From Vibrio sp. CK2-1 (GTDB lineage: Bacteria; Pseudomonadota; Gammaproteobacteria; Enterobacterales; Vibrionaceae): a DNA stretch of 64,000 bases. How positions within the stretch are numbered: position 1 is the first letter of the stretch; each line of letters starts with the position of its first letter. The position numbers and the translations under genes were made by a program. The stretch is taken from NCBI RefSeq assembly GCF_021726515.1, contig NZ_JAKKCJ010000001.1, positions 186,001-250,000 of the forward strand. Reading direction: 5' to 3'. The notes below the pieces were generated by a model. The model was not told the origin of the DNA. It saw only the letters and a program-made list of their open reading frames with translations, and ran no database searches. Below, one piece after another: positions 47,761 to 56,802 of the stretch.

Positions 47761-48780
47761 TTAATATCGATAATCTAAACCGATGAATGCACTAGTCCGC
47801 TCACCCATACCAACTTCAGCAATTACATCCCAAGTTGGGCTCAATACATAGTTAAAACCTAGTGTGGTATTCCATTCAGACTCAAGCTCTTGTTTGACAT
47901 CAAAACGGCCATCAGGGGCAATCGCATTAACGGCAGTCGCAAGATCGCCAGATAAAATATCACTCAAATCACCGGCCATTTCTTGTTGAATCCCTTGGTA
48001 CATTGCCCCAACCCAAACGCGTAATTCATGGTTATAAGGGGTAAAGCGGTAACCAACACGCGGAGACACTACCACCGAGTTAATTTGACCATCTAGAATA
48101 TCTAATTCGGTACGTGAGAAATTGACATCCACTATCGTAAACCAATTACCAACCCCACCAGCTAATGTCGTCCCGATGCCATACGTCACTCCATGATAAT
48201 CCAAATCAAAATTACCAATATGGCGAGTTTCATCAGGATTCCGGCCACACAGCTGATTAACGATTGAAGCTAAAGGATTGCCTAGAATACTCGTCGGACG
48301 CCCCGCTTTACAGGTGATCGGCGCTGAACTTGTGCCATCGGTATAACCTAGTAATCCATAAACATTCAAAAAGGGAAACAGCCACATATCCCCACGTAAA
48401 GTCACATTACTGGCTTGCTGGCTAGCATCAGAAATATCAAGATAATTATCAAAAAGGGCGTCAGAAATGGTGCTGAGATCTTGATTAGGCGCAACCGAAA
48501 GCGGCCCAGATAAATTGATGCTGTTGATCTTAATCGGTTGATCCATGCTCATGTAACTAAGAGAAAAACCGTACGTTTTCGGTAAGGTATAACCACGTTC
48601 GCGCGCTTCTTTACCCCAAATAGGAAAGAGTCTCTCTTGATCGGTATTTTCTTTTGGCCCTACTGGATCGGCTTCACTTTGGATAGGTGAAGTCATATCC
48701 GCATGGCTGGCAGTTGAAATAGAAAATAGAGCAAAGACTATTGCACTACAGAGCACCCCACTTCGAATCTGTTTTTTCAT
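47761..48780 (-). CDS. Outer-membrane beta-barrel protein, function unknown
   Basis: A roughly 339-residue secreted protein with a signal peptide ending SHA and C-terminal alternating strands ending in an aromatic residue (FIGLDYRY), the mark of a BAM-inserted outer-membrane barrel. Two cysteines (CKAGRPTS and LCGRNP) may form a disulfide. I do not recognise a named porin. It is first in the leftward cluster and diverges from pstS across a region with Pho boxes. The frame opens at 48861; ATG 48780 gives the signal peptide. Confidence 0.8.
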   Translation of the reverse strand: MKKQIRSGVLCSAIVFALFSISTASHADMTSPIQSEADPVGPKENTDQERLFPIWGKEARERGYTLPKTYGFSLSYMSMDQPIKINSINLSGPLSVAPNQDLSTISDALFDNYLDISDASQQASNVTLRGDMWLFPFLNVYGLLGYTDGTSSAPITCKAGRPTSILGNPLASIVNQLCGRNPDETRHIGNFDLDYHGVTYGIGTTLAGGVGNWFTIVDVNFSRTELDILDGQINSVVVSPRVGYRFTPYNHELRVWVGAMYQGIQQEMAGDLSDILSGDLATAVNAIAPDGRFDVKQELESEWNTTLGFNYVLSPTWDVIAEVGMGERTSAFIGLDYRY

Positions 48781-48897
48781 AGTGCTCAATGACTTTCTCC
48801 AAAACATCCATTTATAAAAATTCCAATCCCTTAACGTTATTATAAACATCAATAGAGCCATTCGCTAAGCAATAAAGCAGCGTCAGAATTTTCTTCA

Positions 48898-48937
48898 CTG
48901 TCATTTATGTTTCAAATTACTGTAACACAACTGTCAT
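48898..48937. promoter_or_regulatory. Tandem Pho boxes between the envelope cluster and pstS
   Basis: Four 7-mers lie at 11-bp intervals: CTGTCAT (48898), GTTTCAA (48909), CTGTAAC (48920) and CTGTCAT (48931). The PhoB pattern is CTGTCAT repeated every 11 bp, so this is two Pho boxes in tandem. They would drive pstS, and their position also allows control of the divergent gene. Confidence 0.88.
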
Positions 48938-49007
48938 ATTCCAACCCTAAAGTGGCTTTCGTCAACTGAACGACTTAACGGCATGAAGCCATAAAGGAAA
49001 CGAAAGT

Positions 49008-49829
49008 ATGAAAAAGACAGTAATCAGCGCTCTAGCAATCCTAAGCGCGCTAACAGTAAACCCAGTATCAGCCAAAGAAACTATCTCTGCGGTAGGTTCA
49101 AGTAGTGTTACTCCGTTAATGGAAGTCTTTGCTGAAACATACATGAAAGCCAATTCTGATGTATTTGTTGAAGTTCAAGGACCTGGTTCTTCAGCGGGTA
49201 TTAAAGCTGCAAAAAACAATTCAGCTGACCTTGGCATGTCTTCTCGTGCTTTAAAGGCGGAAGAAAAAGAGCCGACATTAACAGAAGAAGTCGTTGCACG
49301 TGACGGTATCGCCGTTGTTGTTAACCCAAAAAATACATTGAAGGGTTTAACTTCTGAGCAAATCACAAAAATTTATAAAGGCGAAATCACTAACTGGAAA
49401 GACGTTGGCGGTGAAGATAAGCCTATCGTAGCGATTACACGTGATACTGCTTCTGGTACTCGTGGCGCATTTGAAGACATCATGGATCTAAAAATGAAAG
49501 TGAACGATATGAAAGTATCGGCTATCTCTCAACGCGCTCAAGTTGCTAACGGTAACGGCGGTCTAAAAACAATGGTCGCAAGCAACCCTTACGCTATCGG
49601 TTACATCTCATTAGGTACGGTTGATAACACGGTTCACCCACTAACGGTTGATGGCGTTGAAGCAACGGTTGAGAATGTTAAGAATGATACTTACAAAGTT
49701 GCTCGTCCTTTCCTAGTGCTTTACCACGAAGGTCGCCCAACACCAACAGCACAAAAATTCCTAGATTGGATGCTAACTAAAGACGCTCAAAAGTTAGTAA
49801 CTGCACAAGGCTACATTGATATCCACTAA
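49008..49829 (+). CDS. pstS: Phosphate-binding protein PstS
   Basis: A 273-residue periplasmic phosphate-binding protein for the high-affinity Pst importer. The signal peptide ends VSA. The phosphate site segments are visible: GSSSVTPLMEVF, GPGSSAGIKA, SRALK, and RDTASGTRGAFED. It is shorter than E. coli PstS, as in other vibrio and Gram-positive forms. Pho boxes lie upstream, and a hairpin after the stop may reduce expression of downstream pst genes. Confidence 0.95.
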   Translation: MKKTVISALAILSALTVNPVSAKETISAVGSSSVTPLMEVFAETYMKANSDVFVEVQGPGSSAGIKAAKNNSADLGMSSRALKAEEKEPTLTEEVVARDGIAVVVNPKNTLKGLTSEQITKIYKGEITNWKDVGGEDKPIVAITRDTASGTRGAFEDIMDLKMKVNDMKVSAISQRAQVANGNGGLKTMVASNPYAIGYISLGTVDNTVHPLTVDGVEATVENVKNDTYKVARPFLVLYHEGRPTPTAQKFLDWMLTKDAQKLVTAQGYIDIH

Positions 49830-49850
49830 GCAACACCTTTAACTTTAATT

Positions 49851-49879
49851 GCTCAGCTCGCAAGGGCTGAGCTTATTTT
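49851..49879 (+). terminator. Attenuating hairpin after pstS
   Basis: GCTCAGC (49851-49857) pairs with GCTGAGC (49866-49872), followed by TTATTTT. It probably causes partial termination so that pstS mRNA exceeds pstCAB, as is common for binding-protein genes. Confidence 0.75.
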
Positions 49880-49897
49880 CCATCTCGGATACTTAGC

Positions 49898-49965
49898 ATA
49901 CCCAAAGTCATTGTAGTTGCAGTGAACACCGACAACAAAACTGCAGCAGCATGTTCAACGGGTAT
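49898..49965. repeat. Short copy of the ATACCC...GGGTAT repeat family
   Basis: A 68-bp element with ends ATACCC (49898-49903) and GGGTAT (49960-49965), and inner GTTGCAG (49916-49922) with CTGCAGC (49941-49947), one mismatch. The opening ATACCCAAAGTCATTG resembles a common vibrio intergenic repeat. It lies between pstS and pstC. Confidence 0.6.
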
Positions 49966-49994
49966 AAACATTTTTCGATATGTGAGTTTTGATT

Positions 49995-50960
49995 ATGACC
50001 ATCGCCACTTATAGTGACAAAACAACAAATAGTGACAAGCTTATGAATACTGTCGCAAATTCGGAAGACCCAACTTCTGAAAACAATGGCAACCTACGCC
50101 AGAAAAAAGGTATCGACTGGAAAGAGAAAATTTTCCACGGCCTATTTTTAGGTAGTGCCATTATAGGTATCGTTTCTCTTGCCCTCATCGCTTACTTCAT
50201 CATTGCTGAAAGTATCCCTGCATTTAAAGCAGTGGGCGTTTCAGGCATTGTACTAGGTGATAACTGGCTACCGCCGGCGTTATATGGTGTCTACACCATG
50301 ATCGTCGCGTCAATCGTATCAACCTTTGGTGCTGTCCTTGTTGGGGTACCGGTTGGCCTATTAACTGCTATTTTCATTGCTGAAATTGCCCCTAAACGTA
50401 TCGCTGATGTGATTCGTCCTGCGGTTGAATTATTAGCGGGTATTCCTTCAGTCGTGTACGGCTTCTTTGGTCTAGTGATCATTGTGCCGCTAATTCAGCA
50501 AATCTTTGAAGTTCCAGCGGGTAACACCATTCTTGCCGGTATCATTGTACTTGGTGTAATGATTCTACCAACGGTAATTACGGTTTCAGAAACCTCTATC
50601 CGCGCAGTACCTCATGCTTATAAAGAAGGTTCGTTGGCACTCGGTGCTTCAAAAACCTTCACTATATTTAAAATCCTCTTACCTGCTGCTCGCTCAGGCA
50701 TCATGACCGGTGTCATCCTAGGTATCGCCCGCGCTTTAGGTGAAACCATGGCCATTATTATGGTGATGGGTAACGCCCCTGCGATGCCAGAAGGCATTCT
50801 TGATTCAGCACGTACCTTAACTGCCAATATTGCGATTGAAATGTCTTACGCAAGTGGTATTCACGCCAACGCGCTTTATGCAACAGGTGTCGTGTTATTA
50901 GCATTCATCATGATTTTAAATGCAGCTCTTCTGTACCTTAACCGTCAGAAAGCGAGGTAA
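49995..50960 (+). CDS. pstC: Phosphate ABC transporter permease PstC
   Basis: A roughly 321-residue permease, one of the two membrane subunits of the phosphate importer. About six transmembrane helices follow a hydrophilic leader of about 45 residues. The EAA-loop EGSLALGASKTFTIFKILLPAA contacts PstB. TTG at 49989 is in frame, ATG 49995 is chosen. It overlaps nothing and sits 5 bp before pstA. Confidence 0.95.
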   Translation: MTIATYSDKTTNSDKLMNTVANSEDPTSENNGNLRQKKGIDWKEKIFHGLFLGSAIIGIVSLALIAYFIIAESIPAFKAVGVSGIVLGDNWLPPALYGVYTMIVASIVSTFGAVLVGVPVGLLTAIFIAEIAPKRIADVIRPAVELLAGIPSVVYGFFGLVIIVPLIQQIFEVPAGNTILAGIIVLGVMILPTVITVSETSIRAVPHAYKEGSLALGASKTFTIFKILLPAARSGIMTGVILGIARALGETMAIIMVMGNAPAMPEGILDSARTLTANIAIEMSYASGIHANALYATGVVLLAFIMILNAALLYLNRQKAR

Positions 50961-50965
50961 GCACT

Positions 50966-51847
50966 ATGAATTTCGCAAAAGACTCAGAATTACTCAAACT
51001 GAAAAAACAACGTCAAAATAAAGATCTTATTTTAAATGCTTTCATCTGGATCTCTGCTGGCTTAACGGTTGGTTTCCTGTTCTGGATTATCTGGTACATT
51101 TTATCCAATGGCTTACAGCACGTAGATTGGAACTTCATCACCGATGACTACACTCGTACGGGTGAAGAGCACGGTATTTTCCCGATGATCGTGTCAACCA
51201 TCTATATGGTAATTGCTTCCATTGCGGTCGCTGCCCCACTCGGCATTATGACGGCGATTTACTTAACCGAATACGCCAAACCGGGTAGTAAATTGGTTAA
51301 AGTGATCCGTTTTTGTACTGAATCATTAGCCGGTATTCCATCGATCATCTTTGGTCTATTTGGTATGACATTCTTCGTTGCGGTAATGGGGTTTGGTTTT
51401 TCAATTTTGTCTGGTGCTCTCACACTCAGCATTTTGATTCTACCTGTGATCATCCGTACCACCGAAGAAGCATTAATGGCGGTTTCACAAACTTACCGCG
51501 AAGGTTCTTACGGCCTTGGCGCATCAAAAATCTACACTATCTGGCGCTTAATTTTGCCAAGTGCCATGCCAGGTATTTTAACGTCGGTCATTCTAAGTAT
51601 TGGTCGTGTCATTGGTGAATCTGCCCCGGTTTTCTTAACCGCAGGTATGGTTGCTCGTATTCCAGAATCACTACTTGATTCAGGCCGTACGCTAACCGTT
51701 CACCTATATAAATTAACGACAGAGCTATTTACGGTCGATGAATGGAACCAAGCTTACGGCACTGCCACCGTTTTGATTGTGCTGGTTCTCATCATCAATA
51801 TGTTGACCAAGTTAATCGCTAGTCGCATCAATAAAGCGAACTACTAA
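50966..51847 (+). CDS. pstA: Phosphate ABC transporter permease PstA
   Basis: A 293-residue permease that pairs with PstC. It has about six helices and the EAA loop EGSYGLGASKIYTIWRLILPSA. ESLAGIPSIIFGLFG is the typical conserved helix of this subunit pair. It begins 5 bp after the pstC stop, so the two are co-translated. Confidence 0.95.
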   Translation: MNFAKDSELLKLKKQRQNKDLILNAFIWISAGLTVGFLFWIIWYILSNGLQHVDWNFITDDYTRTGEEHGIFPMIVSTIYMVIASIAVAAPLGIMTAIYLTEYAKPGSKLVKVIRFCTESLAGIPSIIFGLFGMTFFVAVMGFGFSILSGALTLSILILPVIIRTTEEALMAVSQTYREGSYGLGASKIYTIWRLILPSAMPGILTSVILSIGRVIGESAPVFLTAGMVARIPESLLDSGRTLTVHLYKLTTELFTVDEWNQAYGTATVLIVLVLIINMLTKLIASRINKANY

Positions 51848-51966
51848 TTCACAAAACGTAATTTATAAGCTCGTTATTAGTTAAATACACAAATTAGACC
51901 TTAAATGAATGATAAGTAGTGGCTCGATAAACATATCAGCGGCTACCACGACAAAGAGATATCACA

Positions 51967-52716
51967 ATGAATAAATTTAACATCGAAAACCTAGATCTTT
52001 TTTACGGCGAAAACCAAGCATTAAAAAGCATTAATTTGCCTATTCCACAAAAGAAAGTAACCGCATTAATTGGTCCTTCTGGCTGTGGTAAATCTACCCT
52101 ACTACGCTGCCTAAACCGCATGAATGACTTAATTGCAGGGGTAAAAATCACCGGAAAAGTGACCATGGATGATAACGACATTTATGGCAATATCGATGTA
52201 TCAGATCTACGTATTAAAGTAGGAATGGTATTCCAAAAGCCGAATCCATTCCCAATGAGCATTTATGAGAACGTCGCATACGGCTTACGCGCTCAAGGGA
52301 TTAAAGACAAAAAGCACATTGATTCAGTGGTAGAGAGATCACTGCGTGGCGCCGCTTTGTGGGATGAAGTGAAAGATCGCTTAAAATCACACGCCTTTGG
52401 CCTATCTGGTGGTCAGCAACAACGTCTATGTATTGCTCGTACTATTGCAATGCAACCTGATGTAATTTTAATGGATGAACCAACATCCGCACTTGACCCA
52501 ATTGCGACGCATAAAATTGAAGAGTTGATGGAATCTCTAAAGAAAGAATTCACCATCGTTATCGTGACTCACTCAATGCAACAAGCACGTCGTATTTCAG
52601 ACCGTACCGCCTTCTTCTTAATGGGTGAACTGGTTGAGCATGATGAAACACAAATCATCTTCAGCAACCCGAGAGATGACCGTACTCAAGGTTATGTGAA
52701 TGGTGACTTCGGTTAA
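51967..52716 (+). CDS. pstB: Phosphate ABC transporter ATPase PstB
   Basis: A 249-residue ATPase powering the phosphate importer. Walker A is GPSGCGKST, the signature LSGGQQQR, Walker [13 protein letters not shown], and the switch histidine follows in VTHSMQQ. It lies 119 bp after pstA. No phoU follows, so this is the four-gene pst form, which in V. cholerae is the chromosome 2 copy. Confidence 0.96.
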   Translation: MNKFNIENLDLFYGENQALKSINLPIPQKKVTALIGPSGCGKSTLLRCLNRMNDLIAGVKITGKVTMDDNDIYGNIDVSDLRIKVGMVFQKPNPFPMSIYENVAYGLRAQGIKDKKHIDSVVERSLRGAALWDEVKDRLKSHAFGLSGGQQQRLCIARTIAMQPDVILMDEPTSALDPIATHKIEELMESLKKEFTIVIVTHSMQQARRISDRTAFFLMGELVEHDETQIIFSNPRDDRTQGYVNGDFG

Positions 52717-52794
52717 AAGATAAAGTAGGCAGTTAGGCTCTTAAAAACGGAGCCTAACGCTAAGAATAACTATAAAAAAAGCGATGGAACGTTT

Positions 52795-52817
52795 GCCCCT
52801 TACTGAGGGGCTTTTTT
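52795..52817 (+). terminator. pst operon terminator
   Basis: GCCCCT (52795-52800), loop TACTG, and AGGGGC (52806-52811) are followed by six T residues. A strong intrinsic terminator 79 bp after pstB. Confidence 0.93.
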
Positions 52818-52935
52818 GTGTTTATTTGGTTCTCGCTGGGCGAAAATATAATTGTGAGTGACTCAAACAAACGAAGTAGTTAAGTTCAGGAGTAGCTAAA
52901 AATTTTAAGTAAGGCAATTTCATAGGTATAAAAAA

Positions 52936-52957
52936 AGGGTAAGCCTCAGCCTACCCT
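52936..52957 (-). terminator. Terminator of the diguanylate cyclase gene
   Basis: AGGGTA (52936-52941) pairs with TACCCT (52952-52957), with an inner GC/GC pair. On the minus strand a T-run (complement of 52930-52936) follows. It lies about 50 bp after the stop at 53008. Confidence 0.8.
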
Positions 52958-53007
52958 CTTATTATTCAATATCGTTTATACCCAGTGACTTGAGATATCA
53001 GACTAAT

Positions 53008-54999
53008 TTAGCCTTTTAAGCTAGACATAAAATGCAATTCATAAGCATGTAAACGATTGTTGATCACAAACTCATCATGGTTAATTTCAATGTCACGGAA
53101 TAAGAAATTACAATACTTAATAAATAAGAAGTAGAACACTGACATTGGGATCCCAGCGTCATAATGACTCTCGACTATCTTCAAGCGATAATTATGTAAG
53201 TTATCGTTCTCACGGGTACAGGAGTACATCATTTTGAAATAGTTACTAATCAAGTAGTTCAACTTACCATGGTAAACCGTCAGAACCGCTTCATTTAACT
53301 CATTTTGTAATAAATGCTCAGCTTCCACAAAGTTCAGCTTATCCACCATTTTCAGTTTAATCGCTTGTTCTTCTTCTGATAAGTTAATATCGAAGCTATC
53401 AAACTCATGGCAAATCGTATCGATCTTATCGATCGATTTTTTACTCATTAGAATCGAATCAGCTTCTTTAATCGCTTGAGGTAAACTTTGTTTAGTTTGA
53501 GCACTAAATAGCACATAACCACCGCTGACAGAGAAGACAGGAATAGAAGACGCCTTACAATCATAGGCCAATTTTTGATTCAAACGGATCATAAACTGCT
53601 GAGGATCAAACTCATTCTTGGCATTGATGTAAAGCACGATTAAGAACTCATCACCACCCAAACGAACAATATCATCACAAGGTTGGCAGATATGTTTTGC
53701 TGCATTCGCAATTAAAGCAATCGCCTTATCACCAGTATCATGGCCATACTTATCATTGATCTGCTTAAATTTATTAGCATCGATTGAAAAGATATGAACA
53801 TCTTTATCATGTGTCACCGCTTTATCAATTTTCTTATACACTTTTTGGTACAAGCCATGGCGGTTGTACACCTTAGTCAGTGAATCAAAATATTGTTTGT
53901 CACTTTCTCGAATACCACGCAACATTTGCTGCAAAATAGTGTAGCTAAATAAGAACACAAACAATGGCATGAAAAATAGGTATGACTGCTCTGCTAAAAC
54001 TAAGCGAGTCATAGCACTAAATGGCACGGATAAACGTACGCTAAGATGCCCAAACCCAGATTGACTTTGTTCTAAATTAACAGATTCAAAATTTAAAAGT
54101 GTCTGACCACTCAAATCCATACCTTTAGAGGTATGACTCAATAGCACTCGATCATCATTTAATACGTCAAGTTTTCCATACTGCATTAAATGAATATGAG
54201 TGTTTCTCTGTGATAATGAGTTATCAATCATCTCAACTAAATCACTGAGATACAGATCCCTAGCTAAGAACCCTACCGTTTGACTACGGTAGTTCTTAAT
54301 ATTTTGCACAAAAGTGATCGTTTGTTGACCGGTTATGCCATCCGAATACGGATTAGTGACCCATAAACCCGTGTATTGATTGCCAAATGATTCATATTGT
54401 CTTTTCACTTCAGGTGTAAAGTATTCACTCGCCGCCACTTCGGAATAAGCACGATCAAATAAGAACATGAAATCGGCATCTTTCGCGACAAAATAATATA
54501 GAGCGGGAAGAGTAGGATGCGGTTTAACCAGTCTCACCATTTCTGAGTTTGCACTAGCACTTGTCAGTACGGTACATAAAATATCTAACGTTTCGGAAGA
54601 GAACTTCTCGATATCACCTTGCCCCAATAAAATACCACTACGCATATCTCCAGCTTTATTTAGAGCTTGAGCTGCGCGATTACTAAACTGGTTGGTTTCA
54701 GGGTCACGATCAATATGAGGCAGACATTGATCAAGTAGGCCAGATTTTCGATTTTCGGTAAGTTTGTCAGTTCGAGTGGGAACATGTTGCAAAGCTGTAA
54801 ACCGCAAAAACTCAAACTGACTTTGAGTATGGCTTTCTATAGAGTTTATCTCCATAGCAATACTTGGCAGTACATCGGTATTAATACGGCTTTTTAAATT
54901 GCGGTATTCATGGAGTGCAAAGCCTACGGTAATAATAAGGGACACAAACACACTTAGAATAATCGTCTGATTTCTAAGTGTTTTATCTTTTTGCAGCAT
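53008..54999 (-). CDS. Membrane diguanylate cyclase with C-terminal helical extension
   Basis: A 663-residue c-di-GMP synthase. A transmembrane helix at about 11-30 precedes a periplasmic CACHE-like sensor, then a second helix near 335-355. The GGDEF domain is intact, with LGGDEF (GGDEF at 448-452) and the substrate residues of DANKFKQINDKYGHDTGD. The position of the inhibitory RxxD site reads QPCD, so product inhibition is probably lost. About 130 extra residues after the GGDEF domain form a helical, aromatic-rich region not found in most cyclases. It stands alone with its own terminator. Confidence 0.9.
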   Translation of the reverse strand: MLQKDKTLRNQTIILSVFVSLIITVGFALHEYRNLKSRINTDVLPSIAMEINSIESHTQSQFEFLRFTALQHVPTRTDKLTENRKSGLLDQCLPHIDRDPETNQFSNRAAQALNKAGDMRSGILLGQGDIEKFSSETLDILCTVLTSASANSEMVRLVKPHPTLPALYYFVAKDADFMFLFDRAYSEVAASEYFTPEVKRQYESFGNQYTGLWVTNPYSDGITGQQTITFVQNIKNYRSQTVGFLARDLYLSDLVEMIDNSLSQRNTHIHLMQYGKLDVLNDDRVLLSHTSKGMDLSGQTLLNFESVNLEQSQSGFGHLSVRLSVPFSAMTRLVLAEQSYLFFMPLFVFLFSYTILQQMLRGIRESDKQYFDSLTKVYNRHGLYQKVYKKIDKAVTHDKDVHIFSIDANKFKQINDKYGHDTGDKAIALIANAAKHICQPCDDIVRLGGDEFLIVLYINAKNEFDPQQFMIRLNQKLAYDCKASSIPVFSVSGGYVLFSAQTKQSLPQAIKEADSILMSKKSIDKIDTICHEFDSFDINLSEEEQAIKLKMVDKLNFVEAEHLLQNELNEAVLTVYHGKLNYLISNYFKMMYSCTRENDNLHNYRLKIVESHYDAGIPMSVFYFLFIKYCNFLFRDIEINHDEFVINNRLHAYELHFMSSLKG

Positions 55000-55305
55000 G
55001 GGAGTTAAACCTAATAAAGAGCGAAAACTTATACAATAAATACGACTACATTAAAGGTCGAAGTATTACCAGTCATAAGTCCTGTAAGAATATTCTTATA
55101 TAATACAAATAATACGCTCTTTATGAGAATTTTCTAGTCAGGCCTTGGTTAAATTACTATAATATTTAATTATAAAGCCAACCACCAATCAAATTAAAAA
55201 ATAGAACTTAACCTACAAATCCAATCGACAAATAATACGAAACATTTCATTTACACATATATAAAAAATAAAATTAACAATCAACTTAGAATAAACTGTT
55301 CGTTA
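55000..55305. other. AT-rich intergenic region between cyclase and ribE genes
   Basis: A 306-bp region, strongly AT-rich, holding the upstream sequence of the cyclase gene and the 3' flank of ribE. I see no ORF, clear hairpin terminator, or riboswitch in it. Confidence 0.5.
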
Positions 55306-56004
55306 TTACTTATTTTTCATTTCTGCTAATTGGTTTAAGTGAATATTATTTTTCTCTAATAATTGTTCTAATGCAGGAAATAATTCACCGAGATTTTCTT
55401 CTAATGTTTCACGCACCGTATCAACTAACACTTGGGTACTACGTTCGATTTCGATGTTTAACTTAGAACCGGCCTGCTTCAATTCAAAAGTCGTCATTCG
55501 GCGAGTTTCAGGGATCAACCAAACGTCAAACCAGCCTTGTTTTTTATCAACATCAGAGATAGTTAAGCTCGCGCCATTAATCGCAATGTAACCTTTCGGG
55601 AAGATATAACGTAACCACTGAGGTTCTACCCCAATTCGGATGCGGTAGTTTTCTTCAATATGCTCAACACTGACGACTTGAGCGCAAAAGTCGACATGGC
55701 CAGAAAGTGGATGTCCGCCGATCTCAGCGCCATCTTTCGCAGCACGTTCTGCATTCACAGTATCGTTTTCTGCCACTTCACTGAGTGTGGTAATTTGTAG
55801 GCTTTTAAGCATCACATCAAAGCGCAGAATGTGAGCGCTTACTATTTCAGTCACCGTTAAGCAAACACCATCGATGGCGACACTAGCACCAATTTCAATT
55901 TCCTGACAAAAGCCTTCTGGGAAAGCAATATCAAAGCTACGAATACCTTGGTGATCGGTGACTTTTTTCAGTGTTGCAACGGCTTGAACAATACCTGTAA
56001 ACAT
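55306..56004 (-). CDS. ribE: Riboflavin synthase alpha subunit
   Basis: Makes riboflavin from two lumazine molecules. The 232-residue protein has two lumazine-binding beta-barrel repeats, each with a fingerprint: MFTGIVQAV and GHPLSGHVD in the first barrel region, and the SLTISDVD and LIPETRRMTTF stretch in the second. About 15 residues longer than common forms at the C-terminus. No flavin riboswitch was seen before it. It follows narP by 74 bp on the same strand. Confidence 0.93.
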   Translation of the reverse strand: MFTGIVQAVATLKKVTDHQGIRSFDIAFPEGFCQEIEIGASVAIDGVCLTVTEIVSAHILRFDVMLKSLQITTLSEVAENDTVNAERAAKDGAEIGGHPLSGHVDFCAQVVSVEHIEENYRIRIGVEPQWLRYIFPKGYIAINGASLTISDVDKKQGWFDVWLIPETRRMTTFELKQAGSKLNIEIERSTQVLVDTVRETLEENLGELFPALEQLLEKNNIHLNQLAEMKNK

Positions 56005-56078
56005 AAAACATCCAGCATTAAACGAAAGGGCTGACTATATTGTCAAAATTGTGGCTTGATACCAAGACAAAGAAGCCA

Positions 56079-56714
56079 TTAATCTCGGCCATAAGTATCT
56101 AGGTACAACACAGTCGCGGCCGTTCTTGAGGCAACATTGAGCTTTTTCAGTAGGCTTTTCATGTGCACTTTTACTGTCGATTCTGAGATAAATAGATGAT
56201 CGGCAATTTGCTTATTACGATAACCCTTCGCCACTTCCTGCAAAATTTGCATTTCACGGTCAGTGAGCTGATCCATCAAATTATCGCCTTCACTACGCGT
56301 TTCTAAATGCTCTTTTACTAGGTGGCTATAAACCGGCTCACCTTGCTGCGCTTGCTTTAATAGCTCGATCAGTTCTTCAGGCTCACTGTCTTTTAATAAA
56401 TAACCATCCGCTTGCGCTTTGACTAGTGCATCAATGTCCGCAGGGTTATCGGATACGGTTAAAATAATAATCTGACTATCGATATTTTCTTTGCGCATCG
56501 CTTTTAAGGTATCTAAACCCGACATGCCTTTCATATTTAAATCCAACAGAATAATGTCGGGTTCAAGTTCATTGGCAAGCGCGATAGCATCTACACCATT
56601 ACTGGCTTCCCCTACTACTTCAAAGCAGCTTTCTAAATTCATTAGTTGGCCAATACCACGACGCATTAATGGGTGATCATCGACTAATAAAACTTTTGAT
56701 ACTGTGTTTGTCAT
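56079..56714 (-). CDS. narP: Nitrate/nitrite response regulator NarP
   Basis: A 211-residue NarL-family regulator with a receiver domain (LLVDDHPLMRRG; phospho-Asp in IILLDLNMKGMSG) and a C-terminal LuxR-type HTH (LTDREMQILQEVAKG through STVKVHMKSLLKKLN). With NarQ it activates nap genes in nitrate. It follows narQ by 88 bp. A matching 7-2-7 site is found upstream of napF. Confidence 0.94.
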   Translation of the reverse strand: MTNTVSKVLLVDDHPLMRRGIGQLMNLESCFEVVGEASNGVDAIALANELEPDIILLDLNMKGMSGLDTLKAMRKENIDSQIIILTVSDNPADIDALVKAQADGYLLKDSEPEELIELLKQAQQGEPVYSHLVKEHLETRSEGDNLMDQLTDREMQILQEVAKGYRNKQIADHLFISESTVKVHMKSLLKKLNVASRTAATVLYLDTYGRD

Positions 56715-56802
56715 CGGTTACCTACGTATTGTTATTATTTGAGGTTAATGCACCAGTGCTGCATTTATTATTACAAATTCTCACCGCCCCTAGCTGTAGA
56801 CT

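Noticed and set aside
55000..56078. FMN riboswitch near ribE
   Set aside because: The 74 bp before ribE are too short and have no RFN-like conserved boxes; nothing like it is in the 3' flank either.
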